Source: a virus
Strand: one strand, 5' to 3'
Virus record (IMG/VR): IMGVR_UViG_3300025009_000050
Span: 180,053-244,052 of that record
Length of the DNA stretch: 64,000 nt
In this document: positions 1 to 12,400 of the stretch, piece after piece
Layout: the number at the start of each line of letters is the position of its first letter
Position numbering within the stretch: position 1 is the first letter of the stretch
Notes under the pieces: model-generated
What the model was told of the DNA's origin: nothing
Seen by the model: only the letters and a program-made list of their open reading frames with translations
Databases searched by the model: none
Translations under genes and position numbers: made by a program

Positions 1-3000
1 TGAAGGTTTCTCTATCTCCACGAATCATTGCATTGACCATTTCGGATGAAGAACTTATTCTCTTATCAAGTAGCTTATTCCTCTCTGCTTCTTGTCCTGC
101 AGAATCTATTCCAGCCCATTCATCAATTGTTTTTGCTAGATGATCATCAAGTGCAGATTTCGAGAAGTGTTTAGACGAGATAGAAGACTGTGTTACCAAT
201 TCACCGAGGGCTGTTACAGCTTGTGCTTTCTTCAAGTCAAACGACTGAGGATTTATTCTCATAGCAATCTCTGCCATCTTACGCATTGAAGTAGCTACGT
301 TCGAAGAGTAACCAATATATGAGCGGCCAAGTCTTGCTTCTAATTCGGCTCTTGCGACGCTTCCTACGGTTTGTAGCTCTGCCTTTGGTAGATCTATATT
401 TTCACCCGTATAAGCCTTCACCCAATCTCCGTATGATGCACTGCTACTCTTTCTATTGTCTGCTTCATATAGCTTAGATACTAATTCATCATAGAACTGT
501 CTTCTAGGTTCTATCTCTCTTATATGCGCTGCTATTTCACCTATTGCACCTGTGCCAGACCGTAGTTGAGATTCAATCTGCCATCTGGTTTTGCCTTTGA
601 AGTGTGCAAGCAGAGTGGACATAAAATCACCATCGTTGTCTGCTGCATAAGCTACGGCATCACCAACAGTTACTTGAATTGCATGAGGAGCTAGCCTATC
701 TAATGCCTCGTTAACTCTGAGCCAGGTAGGTTCTATAGACCTTAAGCCTTCTGTAGGATAACGACCTACTATACCAGGCAGACCTTTAACTCCATACTTC
801 TCCTGAAGTTCTCTAGTGTCTCCGAGTGCTAATTCTTCTAATAGCTCAGGAACACCTTTCTTCATACCCTTAGTCATTTCTCTTAATCTACCAAGGGATA
901 TTTCAGCAGTAGCTGCTGCTTTCTTTTGTCCAGGAGAGAATGTTTGAACTAAGAATTGTCCGCTATGTTGGAGTCTAGCAGATTCTATACTGTTATAAAC
1001 AAGACCTTTAGAATCGCTGACACCTCTGATGTTTACGTTGGTGAAATGATCCATTGCCTTTTGTAGGCTTGTGCTTGCTTCTTTCCCTGTTAGGTCAAGC
1101 GTAGCTATGTCTTGGAGCGTTCTAATCACTCTACCACTTGCTGCTAATAATTCATTAGCCTGTGGCATTTGAGCAACCCCTAGTTTCCTAGGCTGTCCTA
1201 TAGGTAGAAAGACTTTATTGATTATATTATCACCAGCAGTTACATAGAACGGTAACTCAAATACCGCTCCACCACGGGACAATATTTTCTCTGCCTTCTT
1301 TGGAGTAAGAGCTCCAGGTTCTCCAGAATGTACTTGGTTATTAGCTATCTTCTCTATGTCGTCATACCACGTACCGGTATAGTCGATATCACTCTTGACA
1401 TCTCCAGAACGTAGGAATCTTTTAAATGATGATAATGATACTCTGCCTTCTCCAGTTTCTCCTATAGGAGTCTGAGAATGTATTACTGTGTCTCTACTGT
1501 CTATCATTCCAGTTAGACTATTAATTGACCTTTCATACTTTCTTAACTGTGACTTTACTTCCTTCTTCCCAGCTTCTATGCGTCCATTTTCGCTAAGCTT
1601 GTCTGCAACTGCGCCATCTAATAGATCTACTCCAGCTTGTTCTCTAACCATCTTCTCGTATTCTTTAGCTGTTGCAGTTAACCCATTAAGTCGAAACATG
1701 CCTATTTCCTTGGGTCCTATCTTGTATATACCACCCTCACTACCTACTGCTTTGAACCATGGTTCAATAGGTTGTGCTCCTACATTCTCATAACCAGTCA
1801 TTATATTACCAACACCAGCAACATTAATTAATAACTTGTCCGTTAAGTTGCTTCCTATAATGTCACTTACTTTATCAAGCACTTGCGTCTTGAATAGCTT
1901 GTGATCTATTACTTGGTTCTTAGGATTATTGATCATCACAAGCATTTTATTCTTGCTTCCTGGTACGTCTTCAAACTTGAACCCGCTATTGCCGAAGAAG
2001 TTATTGAGAACTTTGATTACATCATCTTCTACTTTGTTTCTTACTAGATTCTTTGTAGTAATCTGATTCTGTACTTCATTAACCATAGCCCTTACTTGGC
2101 TACTTATGATGTCTCCATGTCCGCCGTGCTTGAGTGCTTGCGAGCCCATTACAAGATGAAGCTTATCGGCCTCTGCTCCGAACAAACTGTTCCATCTATC
2201 GTTCTCAACCAGAGTCAAAGTCATCTTATCACCGCTAGAGGTTATAAGTTTAAGACCATTTGCTGCTGGTAGTGTTCTTTCTACTGAAACTTTATATTTG
2301 TTTTCTCCAAGTTTCGTTATAGCATTTACTACACCAGGCTGTTTCTTATTATACCTTGCATCTCCCTGAAGTACGCCGAAAGTATTACCTTCGCCATCTA
2401 CTATCTTAGACTCTACCAATTGACCAATGGTGAATGGCTTTTCAGAGGGAGCGATAGTATAAGGGTCGCCCTTCTCTATCGAAGCTAGTATCTCCTTATT
2501 AATGTCACTAACTACATACTCGTTAACCATCTTCATCTTGAGAAGATCATTAGCTATATCGCCACGCATAAATGCTCTGGCGTCATACGTCGATTCTACT
2601 AATCCGGTTAAAGGAGCTCCAGTCCTCTCAGCCTCAGCAATCATCTTCTGTACTTGGTTATCATCCATGTAAGCTGTCTTAACAGTAACCCATGGTGCTA
2701 AGTTATTACCTGTGACTCCATATCTAGCTTTCCCTGCTTCAGTCATGAGTAGGGGGTTAGCTAGTTCACTATACTTCGTTCTAAGTGCTTCTGCTGATTT
2801 AGGGTGGAATGGATGGATATTCTCTGCCTGTGTCATCCTCATTGTTGCTGCAGATGAATGGTATCCAAATGGAATGAACTGACGTATGTCATTGACACTA
2901 CGACTGATTCTTCCATTCTTACCAGTAAACTGAGCTTCCTTGAGTGTGTGAGGATTTAATACGTCATTTATAACATCGATAGGAGTACCAAGTTTTACAC

Positions 3001-6000
3001 TTAATCTCTCTGCAATGGTTCTATTCAGGTTTACAGAGTCAGTTAAGTTCAAACCTGAGATGTCCTTCCCAGCTAGGAATTCTTTTATTCCTTCAAAGTA
3101 GATTACTTCACTACGCTGTCTTATACTAGCATGACTTAGGTTGCGTATCTTCCTAGTATCCATTACTTCATCGGAGTCAAGGAAATTGGCACCAGATAAG
3201 TCTTTAAGTACTTTGTTCTGAGCCCAGTTGACAAGTGCCTGTGCTTGTGCATAGTCTCCTTTCAACATTGCTTCTTTAACTCGTTTAGATATACCAACCT
3301 GAGATTGTAGAATCTTATCGAAGCTTGTTTCAACACCAATGTTCTTACCATCAAGTGTGAAGTCCATCTGGTTAATTCTCATAACCCTACCAACAGTAAG
3401 AATCCTTCTTTCATCCACCAATGGGATGTTAACCTTAACTACATCGCTATTATTCATTATCTGTTCTACTGTCTGCTTACCTACTGTTGCTGCTTTCTTC
3501 TCATCATATAGAGCAAAGATAAAACCCTTATTGTCAGGTGATGACAATATAGTCCCATCTATATTTGCATCTGTAAGATACCTTGATAGTAGCTTCTTTA
3601 TTGGTTCTTCTGCTTTCCTATTAAGCCCGAATAAAGGCCCTAGTCTTTTTAGTGGAGAAAGCTGTTCATGAATAATAGCATTATGCGCTTCTAACATCTT
3701 AGCAAACTCTTGGTTTGCCGCTAGGTTAGGAACAAAAGCTTTATCTATCTTCTGCCATGCACTACTACCACGTCTTTGTCCTTCATCTAGCGCATGATTA
3801 GCTACCAACCGCATTTGATCAGGGGTAAGCTTTTCCCATATGCCTCCATTATTGGCATCAACATGGGCAACCTTATATGACAAGAACTCATTAGCTAAGT
3901 TCTTAGCTTGTATGTCGTCTATCTTCATACCAGAAACAATATCATTAGCTATCCTAGTCCTATCAAAAAGCTTTGCTGCTATTTGCTTAAGTACAAAGTT
4001 ACTTTCTCTCGGACCTTGCTTCTGGATCTCTGATAGTCTTAGAAAGTTAGTAACTTCAGTACGATCTAATATATGCTTACCACCTAACTTATTTATTAGC
4101 ACTGGTAGTTCGATTTTGTCGATGGGTCTTTTGGTGATTTGCCTTAGCTGTGACACTATACCTTTATAACTACCAAGATTAAGAACTATATTATCTGATA
4201 GTTGTAACATTCTATTGTTAGTTGTAGTCTTAATAACTTTCTTAGCTGGACTAATCCCACCAGTAGCTTTACGTAAGTCAGGTATTTGGACCCTACCTTC
4301 CATTATGTCTTGTAGGGCAGTAAGGGCAAAGTCCTTCTGTACTCCTTTAAGACTTTGGAATGTTCCGCTACTAATGACAGCATTAATCATTCCTCTCTCA
4401 GCTCTTAGCCTATCTTGCATATAGTAGAAGTTTCTAGCTTGTTGCTCAGAATTGAATAGATCTTTAAATTGTCCCTTAGTTAAATCATCCATAGAAGCTC
4501 TATTGACTCCAGCTTTATCAATTGCATCAAGAGCTCTCATGTATCTCTCCGCTCTTACATGGCCTCCATCGGTATCAAAGATTCTATAATATGCACGTAG
4601 AGCTCTGTCCTTCATTCTCTCTGTCCTAGTTTCTTCACCACTGACACCAGTAATATGTTCAGCATTATATGGTACTAAATGAGAGAATATACTACGTATA
4701 CTATCGAACCCAGTACCACTAATATTCTCAGGTCTAACAAAGGTATGGTATAATCCTTCATCTACATTACGTAGGGTTAATGCCCATCCACCATGTTCAA
4801 AACCTTCAAGAGCGCCCTTCTCTATCTGCTTAAAGCTATGAATTCTGTACTCGGTATTCTTATATAGGTTCCCACTAGATATAGGCTTATCGGGGTTGTC
4901 TGAGTAAGCATCTATGAATTTGCCTGTATCATCAAGTTTATATATCCCATCGTACTTATTCTTTTCATAAGGACTTAATCCGGAAATTGAGAATAGACTA
5001 CTATCAGACTTTATTGTCTTGTTGTCTATAGCAAGTACTCCACCACTTATAGCATTCCAGTCTAATGATATGCTAGCCCCAGCTGCTATTCTTCTAGCAC
5101 TAGCTATCTTACTATTAATATTACCTCCAATGGAGTTGAGTAACATAGGTACTGCTTCAGCATCTCCACCAGCAAAGTGTTCAATTCTATTATTGAAGGC
5201 ATTAGACAATACCTCTAATGTAGTTAGACCTTGTTTCCCTCTTATCCCACCACTTAATGTCTTGTAGTGTTCCCTCATTTTCTTGTCACCAATTAGCGGT
5301 GCTATCTGTCCGATAGGGTCATGATATGCAAGGTCAATAAGTCTATTAACATCCAACGCTCTATGAGTACTATTAATGATATGTAGGTTCTTCATTAGGG
5401 TTTCAATGCTACTACTAATAGGACTCTGTGGTCCAAGAGCAGTCCTAGTCTGATTAAAGTATTCCATCATGGCAGGGATATCGTGTTCTAAGAAGTTATA
5501 CCCCATGAGGTTACCGCCATTCTTAGCTATGTTCTCTACATGATGATTTATAGCTTTAATCATGCCATCAAGATAGCTACCTGAGTTTCCATTGCCATAT
5601 AAATTTTTTAAGCCATTTCTCATCTGTGAAGTGTATGCTTTCAAATTAGTAAATGTAGATCTGTCTGGTAACTCAGATGGTGACTTAAGCTTATCTTTAT
5701 TGACAAGTCTTACATCTCCTATGCCTGGGATTGTCTCTGTCTTAAATACCTCAGAATCTTGATACCTCATTAACCACCACAGTGTACGTCTATGATCATC
5801 TGTTAATCCAGCCATTCCTGTGCTCTCTACTTGTTTGATTAAATTTTTTAGTTCTACCTTCTGCTTTTCATCTACGAAGCCAGCTAATGTCATAGTATTC
5901 ATTTTATCTAGCATTGGAGAGCCACTCTTGAGGCCATTGAACTGCCAACTAGACAAACCTACCTCAGTCATAGCAAATAGATTCATGCTCTGATTCTTTG

Positions 6001-6418
6001 CAAGTGGACTGACACCGAGGTTTTCAATATCTAAGCTTAAGTGAGTCATGCCTACATTTTTAACCATGTTCTCCCATGCGGTTATTGTTCTTTGCGCTCT
6101 AGTAGCTCCCCTGGTATTTATGTAATTAAACACACTAGTGCTTGGGTTACTAAGTACCCCATTTATTTCAGCGTTTAGTGCCCTACTAACTTTAGATCTC
6201 TCTACTACGCCACCAATGTTTCTAGGTGCACCAATGAAGTCTGGGATATTCTTAGAACGTATTATCTGTTCTTTAGTCGGTTCTGAATTAGGGTCGTAGT
6301 AATTCCTACCTGAACCACCAAAGTTCATAAGAACTTTTGGAGTACCTATACTATTAATAATACCTTTCTGTTCCAATACACTAGGTATACTAAAGAGTTC
6401 GCTATCATTAAACTTCAT
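1..6418 (-). CDS. Giant single-chain RNA polymerase-like protein with N-terminal DEDDh exonuclease domain (partial)
   Basis: The frame is open from an ATG at 6418 (upstream AAGGTGG) through at least 2139 codons and leaves the window, so the C-terminus is missing. Near the N-terminus it has the DnaQ/DEDDh exonuclease signature: D130-I-E132, then N308..H312-D313, then H414-F-A-G-G-D419. Further on, SGDKM (K1398) follows a stretch resembling the RNAP beta-subunit VGDKM region, and a KHGGHGD segment (K1430) may be the second beta-like basic element. Residues 1927-1931 read D-N-D-G-D in the context YAADNDGDFMS, matching the metal-binding NADFDGD motif of beta'. It is preceded by a segment resembling the beta' region upstream of that motif. 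Both barrels in one chain recall YonO and crAss-like phage RNAPs. Its position after the tail genes suggests a virion-packaged polymerase. Promoter specificity and activity are inference. Confidence 0.8.
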   Translation of the reverse strand, partial: MKFNDSELFSIPSVLEQKGIINSIGTPKVLMNFGGSGRNYYDPNSEPTKEQIIRSKNIPDFIGAPRNIGGVVERSKVSRALNAEINGVLSNPSTSVFNYINTRGATRAQRTITAWENMVKNVGMTHLSLDIENLGVSPLAKNQSMNLFAMTEVGLSSWQFNGLKSGSPMLDKMNTMTLAGFVDEKQKVELKNLIKQVESTGMAGLTDDHRRTLWWLMRYQDSEVFKTETIPGIGDVRLVNKDKLKSPSELPDRSTFTNLKAYTSQMRNGLKNLYGNGNSGSYLDGMIKAINHHVENIAKNGGNLMGYNFLEHDIPAMMEYFNQTRTALGPQSPISSSIETLMKNLHIINSTHRALDVNRLIDLAYHDPIGQIAPLIGDKKMREHYKTLSGGIRGKQGLTTLEVLSNAFNNRIEHFAGGDAEAVPMLLNSIGGNINSKIASARRIAAGASISLDWNAISGGVLAIDNKTIKSDSSLFSISGLSPYEKNKYDGIYKLDDTGKFIDAYSDNPDKPISSGNLYKNTEYRIHSFKQIEKGALEGFEHGGWALTLRNVDEGLYHTFVRPENISGTGFDSIRSIFSHLVPYNAEHITGVSGEETRTERMKDRALRAYYRIFDTDGGHVRAERYMRALDAIDKAGVNRASMDDLTKGQFKDLFNSEQQARNFYYMQDRLRAERGMINAVISSGTFQSLKGVQKDFALTALQDIMEGRVQIPDLRKATGGISPAKKVIKTTTNNRMLQLSDNIVLNLGSYKGIVSQLRQITKRPIDKIELPVLINKLGGKHILDRTEVTNFLRLSEIQKQGPRESNFVLKQIAAKLFDRTRIANDIVSGMKIDDIQAKNLANEFLSYKVAHVDANNGGIWEKLTPDQMRLVANHALDEGQRRGSSAWQKIDKAFVPNLAANQEFAKMLEAHNAIIHEQLSPLKRLGPLFGLNRKAEEPIKKLLSRYLTDANIDGTILSSPDNKGFIFALYDEKKAATVGKQTVEQIMNNSDVVKVNIPLVDERRILTVGRVMRINQMDFTLDGKNIGVETSFDKILQSQVGISKRVKEAMLKGDYAQAQALVNWAQNKVLKDLSGANFLDSDEVMDTRKIRNLSHASIRQRSEVIYFEGIKEFLAGKDISGLNLTDSVNLNRTIAERLSVKLGTPIDVINDVLNPHTLKEAQFTGKNGRISRSVNDIRQFIPFGYHSSAATMRMTQAENIHPFHPKSAEALRTKYSELANPLLMTEAGKARYGVTGNNLAPWVTVKTAYMDDNQVQKMIAEAERTGAPLTGLVESTYDARAFMRGDIANDLLKMKMVNEYVVSDINKEILASIEKGDPYTIAPSEKPFTIGQLVESKIVDGEGNTFGVLQGDARYNKKQPGVVNAITKLGENKYKVSVERTLPAANGLKLITSSGDKMTLTLVENDRWNSLFGAEADKLHLVMGSQALKHGGHGDIISSQVRAMVNEVQNQITTKNLVRNKVEDDVIKVLNNFFGNSGFKFEDVPGSKNKMLVMINNPKNQVIDHKLFKTQVLDKVSDIIGSNLTDKLLINVAGVGNIMTGYENVGAQPIEPWFKAVGSEGGIYKIGPKEIGMFRLNGLTATAKEYEKMVREQAGVDLLDGAVADKLSENGRIEAGKKEVKSQLRKYERSINSLTGMIDSRDTVIHSQTPIGETGEGRVSLSSFKRFLRSGDVKSDIDYTGTWYDDIEKIANNQVHSGEPGALTPKKAEKILSRGGAVFELPFYVTAGDNIINKVFLPIGQPRKLGVAQMPQANELLAASGRVIRTLQDIATLDLTGKEASTSLQKAMDHFTNVNIRGVSDSKGLVYNSIESARLQHSGQFLVQTFSPGQKKAAATAEISLGRLREMTKGMKKGVPELLEELALGDTRELQEKYGVKGLPGIVGRYPTEGLRSIEPTWLRVNEALDRLAPHAIQVTVGDAVAYAADNDGDFMSTLLAHFKGKTRWQIESQLRSGTGAIGEIAAHIREIEPRRQFYDELVSKLYEADNRKSSSASYGDWVKAYTGENIDLPKAELQTVGSVARAELEARLGRSYIGYSSNVATSMRKMAEIAMRINPQSFDLKKAQAVTALGELVTQSSISSKHFSKSALDDHLAKTIDEWAGIDSAGQEAERNKLLDKRISSSSEMVNAMIRGDRETF

Positions 6419-6430
6419 TGGTGTCCCACC

Positions 6431-9400
6431 TTAAACATTGATTATATTTCCAGGATCTCTATTCATAACATTGATTATCTCATTGGTTCTATCCTTGTCT
6501 ATTGATACATTAACATTCATTGAATGGGCTTCCGCAGCTGGACCATGAGATATTTGCACATCTATATCAGACAGTCCCGCTCCACGTAGTACTTGACTTA
6601 GCCTAGTTTGTATACTTCCTATGTAACTACTAGGCTTGAAGGGATCTACATCAGGAGCAGCTTCAGCATATGCCTCATCATCGGGCCAGTATCCGAATTC
6701 AGACATATCTAGTGCTTCGTTCTTTATTACCTTGAGTTTAATGTCCTCCAAACTTACGTTAGCTTTCCAGCCTTCCCAGTTAGCAGTTGGGAGATAATGA
6801 CCACGGAAGTAATCAGTGATACCGACCTTCTCATTTTGTTCCATTCCCCATCTTGCCTGGTATAGTCTACGTTGGTTCTTAGGAACTAGACTGAGAATTT
6901 CCTTCCTCTCACTTTGGTCTGCGCTCATGAAGTACTGATAAAATTCTCTATCCTTCTTAGGTAAGGCACGATATATGTTTACCATATCTCCAAGTGGATC
7001 AACGCCATATAATGTTGACTTCGCTTGTAGATTGTAGTATAGAGCTTGGATTGCATCAGGACCTAGTTGAGTGAGTCTTCTATCCTCGTCTATAGCAGTT
7101 AGCTCTCTATTGATATCTTTAAGCTTAGACTTGTTCAGGTCTGTATCAAGTTGTCCATCAACATCTTGTAACTTAAGCCATCTCTTAAGTGACTTAAGGG
7201 TGTTTCTCCTAGCCTTATTAATTCTTCCGCGCTTAGTCTCATCAGCAATTATATCCTCTACATCTACGCCTTCTGTAGCTATAGCTTGCTTTCTAGCTTT
7301 CTCGTAGAGTCCCTTATATTTAACGTACTTGAGCATATCGAAGTATTCGTTGATCTCACGTTCTTTACGACGACGCTTGGGTATCCATACTTCACCTGAT
7401 GAGTCTGTAGTCTCCCCAAGTACACGAGCTGTTGATAAGCCACCAGCAGTTACAGCACCGGTAAATGTGCCAAGCTTTCTACCGAGTACATTAGAGCCGA
7501 ATAGCCTACCTAGTACTGCACCATATAAAGCAGCAATTGGTGGTGACTTGGCAGCGAATGCCTCTAGTGTTGGCTTCATAATTCCGCTCCAGGGATCGTA
7601 CCATGGTTGCCATGCTTTACCGTGTACTTCCGTACGCTTATACATTTCAAGCGGAGATCTCACTTGTAAGAACTTTGTATGGAAAGCTGTATCAAGGTGA
7701 GCAAACCATTCCCACCACTTACCTACTGTTATCTCCTCAGGATAGAATCTAGCGTTAACTCCAACAGCGCTGAAATCAGTCTCCTTCTCAGTAACCTGAT
7801 CTCCAACTGTTCTGAGTAATTTAGCTTGTAGTGGACCACCTTCTGGAGTATATACTACGGCATGCATGGTGCTCAGTACGTCCTTCCGGACTCTATTAAG
7901 CGGGTCCTTGTCTATACCTATCTGTACTTTAGCTCCAGGGTATATTATTGCTTCTATCTCAGCTCTTGCTTCTGCTGAAGCTTCATCAGCTACTGGTACA
8001 TGTATGCCAGCAAGTCTAATTGGATGGTCTGGATGTTCAGCAGTCATGAATGTATTGGCATCTATAACCTTAGTTACGTTAACTTCTTCATTAATTATGT
8101 CAGCAGTTCTGAATTTATATGGATATAAGTTATATTTCTTCTTCTGCTGAGATACTTGTTTCTTAATGGTAGTCACTTGTTTTCTTTCTAATGGATTAAG
8201 TGACATCCTAGATACTATATCTTTATACAGCTTATGTTGTTCTGAGTATGGAGCCACGTCTGCAAGTATCTTGAATCTATCGAATGCGCCGTACTCACCG
8301 AACTCATCTGGGTGTAGATTATTTAATCTTTCATATCCAGAGCCTGGTAGTCTAGCCTCACCATTTTGAATCTTACCATATGGGTCTCCATGTCTAAAGT
8401 CCATAATATATTCTGGACCTGGCAACCAATCAGGCATCTGGTTCCCATATGGGTTGTATTGATTGCGTCTATGTTTACTATTAGGAGCAAACCTACGGAA
8501 TATCTCAGATACCGCTCCACCCATGCCACCAAGGTTTTGATCCCAGAATCCACGTCCAAAGCTGTTCATATATGATGCAGAAGCTAAGGTATTCCTGCTT
8601 CGTGGGTTATTCTCTCCACCAAACATCTGTGTTAATGTGAATCCGTAGATACCAGCCATTTCAGTTAGGCTGTAATACGTTTCTCCAGCCCTATATGCTA
8701 AGCTATTCGGGCTCATTACTTCATCTAGATCTGATATATTATCTATACCACGCATGAGATCGTTCTTACTGAATCTCATACTTCTTATTGCTCCACGACT
8801 AATAATACCTTGGTTTATGGACGTAAGTTGTTGACCACTAGCTGTTGACCCACTACCAGGAGTTCCTATAATGGGTACTCCACCGATGTTAACATTGCCG
8901 CCTGGGCTTATTGAGTAACCACCCATTGTGGTTGCTATGCCTGGATATATATTAGATAGTGCTATTCCACCGGATGCTGTTGAGTAAGCATAACCTTGTT
9001 CCTCAGCTGCCTGAGACTTAATTGATTCATTAATATCCGTAAGATACTGTCTATGAGCCTTAGATAAGTCTCCACGTTGCATATCAGGAGCAATTCCAGC
9101 CATGCTTAATGTCTTTGATGCAAGTGGACCAAAGAGTGGTAGTTCTTCTAATATGGATGCTCCACCAGTACTTGGATAAGGTCTGTCTTCCTTATGTTTG
9201 TAAGCATAGTGGTGTGGGCTAGCAATTATAGCATTTATAGGACCAATTGGGTTCTCAAGTGTTGGGTACCACTGATTCCCATAATACTCAGCTCTACTAC
9301 CATACATGACATCACTCATCATGTAGTCCGTCATTTTTCTTCTATACCAGTTGGGCATAAAGTAATCTACTTTACCGCCAGACCATGGTGTATTAGAACC

Positions 9401-12400
9401 AGTCCCCCAGTACCTTCCCTTTCTAGCCGGGTCATTTCCATATGAGTAGTACTCAGTTAGTTCCTGAGAGCTACGAGTATCGCCGATCAATCCAAATGTA
9501 GCAAAGTTAATTGCCTTGGTAGGCAACCATTCTGCAAGTTGGTCTGAGCCAGAAAACATGTCTTTCCAGCGCTTCATCATACTAGTTACGCCAGTTGCAT
9601 CTTTAAACTTGGCCATGTCTATTCTAGCGCCTACGTAGGCGCTAGATAGCTCTTCACTGGGCTTAAAGCCTGTTATACTAGCTAAGTAATCTGAATACCC
9701 AAGGTATCCAACAGTAGCCATTGGTAACAAGAATCTTCTACCAATAAGATTTAGATACGCATCCTGAGCAGAACCCAGTGACTTATTACTTAATCCAAGT
9801 CCAGCCTTACCTATGGCTTCATTCAGACGGTTAAACATGTAGTAACTTATTACAGATGCAGTAGATACTTTATCAAGGTTATCTCTACCAGCTCTAAAGC
9901 CAAATCCAAAGTCAAAACCAAGTTGACCTATAGTACTCTCAGAGAATGCCTTGATGACTCCGCCTATTCCTTCCCCACTCTTGATGGCTTCGTTAACCAT
10001 TTTGATCGGGTTGACGGACTTATTAATAACTAGGCTTCTAGCATTACCAAAGTGTTCAGGAGGAGGGAACCCAGGGCCTGCCCCCCACCATGGAGTATGC
10101 CTCTTTACTGTAGCATTGAGGCTTTCAGAGAACCACGTATCTTCCCCAGCAAGTGACCCTAAGAATCTATTTGCTGCGTCTGCTTCGTCCTCTGCATTAA
10201 TAGGTCTAAATATACCTCTGAATAGTTCTGCATTTTCACCACGCATACGATTAAGCAGCAGTAACTCTTCTGCTCTTTCTGCGTCTTTACCAGTTAGTGT
10301 AGATCTTACTAAACTGGATACTGTAGACTGACCCTCTGTATCAAACGTCTTTTGTATTTGGTACAGTAAGTCCATATGCATAGCTCTTCTAGCGTCTTCT
10401 AGTTGGGTTACGAGTTTAGTACTACCCTCGTTCTCTATCATTGAGAATATGCCAGGTAGTGCCGGTAACTCATCAGTAAGAACACGTGGTGAGTTAGCAA
10501 ACTTCTTCGGATCTCTATATAACTTTACATATTTGTTTAATAGATCTTGTACCGGGCTTCCACTAGCTGCTGTAGTCCTATGCTCTACCATCTTTCCAAT
10601 AGTAAGCATAGTCTCTTCTTCGGTTCTTGTTACAAAGTCAGCAGGTTCTAAACCGAATCTACTAGCCATAGTGGTACCATCAGGACCTCTAAGAGCAGCT
10701 AACCTCTCTATTGCATTGTTACTTAAGGCAGATGACTTTTGACTTAATATATTGTAAGCAGATCTATATGAATCTACTAGCTTGTCAGTGTCATTAACAT
10801 GGAGCATAGAACGTTCAAGAGTTTCTTCTAGACTCGCTCCTGATTCTCTTGCTTCATTCCATAACGCTACTCTCTTGCCAGTATAGTCATATTGATTTCT
10901 AGCCCAGGATGGGTTCCAGAACTTTGTGAATACACTAGTTATTTTACTAACATCACTCTGAGAATCTTGCATCCCGTAGTCAAATAGTTTTCTTATCGGT
11001 CCACTACGTTCTCTAAGTATCCTGGTCTCTTCTCGTTCAAGTCCAGCCATAGCTGATAATGTACGTGGGAATAAGCCAAACCTAGCAGAAGCTCTATATA
11101 CATTATCCTTAACAAGATTTACTTCAGGACTAAGGTCGAACACTTTATCATTAACAGCTAAGTAGTCACGCCTTATAGGTGATGTATGTCCAGTAAGAAC
11201 TGGCTGCGCTTGTCCTGTACCACGTCTAAGTATTTCGCTAAAAGGTGCACTTCTTATTCCCTGCCAACTAATCCAGTGAGCCAATCTTAATGGGTTAATA
11301 TTAACGAATGGTATATGGAAATTATTAGCTAGGAACCCTAGCGTGCTGTGGAATGAATCAGATACATGGCGCAGATCTATTATGTCACCAGTATCTTGAT
11401 GTACAAATATATTTTTATCAACTCTGAGTTTAGCTAGTTCTGCATCTTTACTAATTAGAGACTCTATCTTCTGGTTCCATTTCATAGTCCTTTGGACTAC
11501 TCTAGTCCTGTCTGTTCCCTTGATCCTCTTTGAAAATGGTATTACGGTATTATTAAAGAAATCTCTCTTAACTGCTTCGCCAACAGTTAACTGTTGGTAT
11601 CCAGCACCTTCCATTACCCTGGTAAACCAGGTATCCTGCACACGCATAGATTCCTTGAACGTGCTACGTAAGCGCTTTGCAACATTTGATAATGTTCTAG
11701 TAAGGATATCTTGTGCTTCATTATCGAATGAAGGTATAGAACCATATTGTTTAGCTAGTAAGCTCTGATTTCTTATTGCTTGAGCTATTACATCTGTGGT
11801 ATGGTCAGCTTCTGTATCACGCAAGCCTGACTTTCTAACTAATTCCCTAATGGCATCTGGACTGGCACCACGAAAGAATGCATCGTTCTTTTGCTCTAAG
11901 TGTGGTTTAATGGCATCAAACATGTCATCCGTTAGATGACCATGCCTAGGATTTAGCTGCTTCATCACCCTACTATAAATAAGATTACCAGTAGACTTCT
12001 CTAGAGCTTCTTGTGGGGTATACATCAGCTCCATCCTAGTTCTTACAAATTCAGATGGAGCTCTTCCTACGCTGTTCTTAGGAGTAAGGTGGACATCTCT
12101 CATTCTACTTCTGAAATTCTTAGATATATCAGCGATTGTATCTTCACTAAATATAGAGAACAGACTCTTATCAGCTACTGCCTCGTCAATAGACTTACCA
12201 AATGCGCTTGTGGTTTCAAAGAGTCTTCTACTCTTAGAAAGAGCTGGTGCTATGTACTTTGCTAATAGACTAGTGCCGCCAGCTCTATGAAAACCATATG
12301 CGGCACCACTAATAGCAGTAAAACCCAGGGCTGACCTTACAAAGCTGCCCTGGGTTTCGTTAGGGGAGCTGTTGAGGTACTTTTGGTATTGGTTAGTATA

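Noticed and set aside
1488-5267. Five plus-strand ORFs opposite the giant polymerase-like gene
   Set aside because: They fall in the same opposite-strand frame of one long minus-strand gene, lack ribosome sites and read as low-complexity Ser/Leu text, so they are shadows.
7071-12265. Plus-strand ORFs opposite the 1991-residue gene
   Set aside because: Opposite-strand shadows of one long coding frame; no ribosome sites and no recognisable protein patterns.
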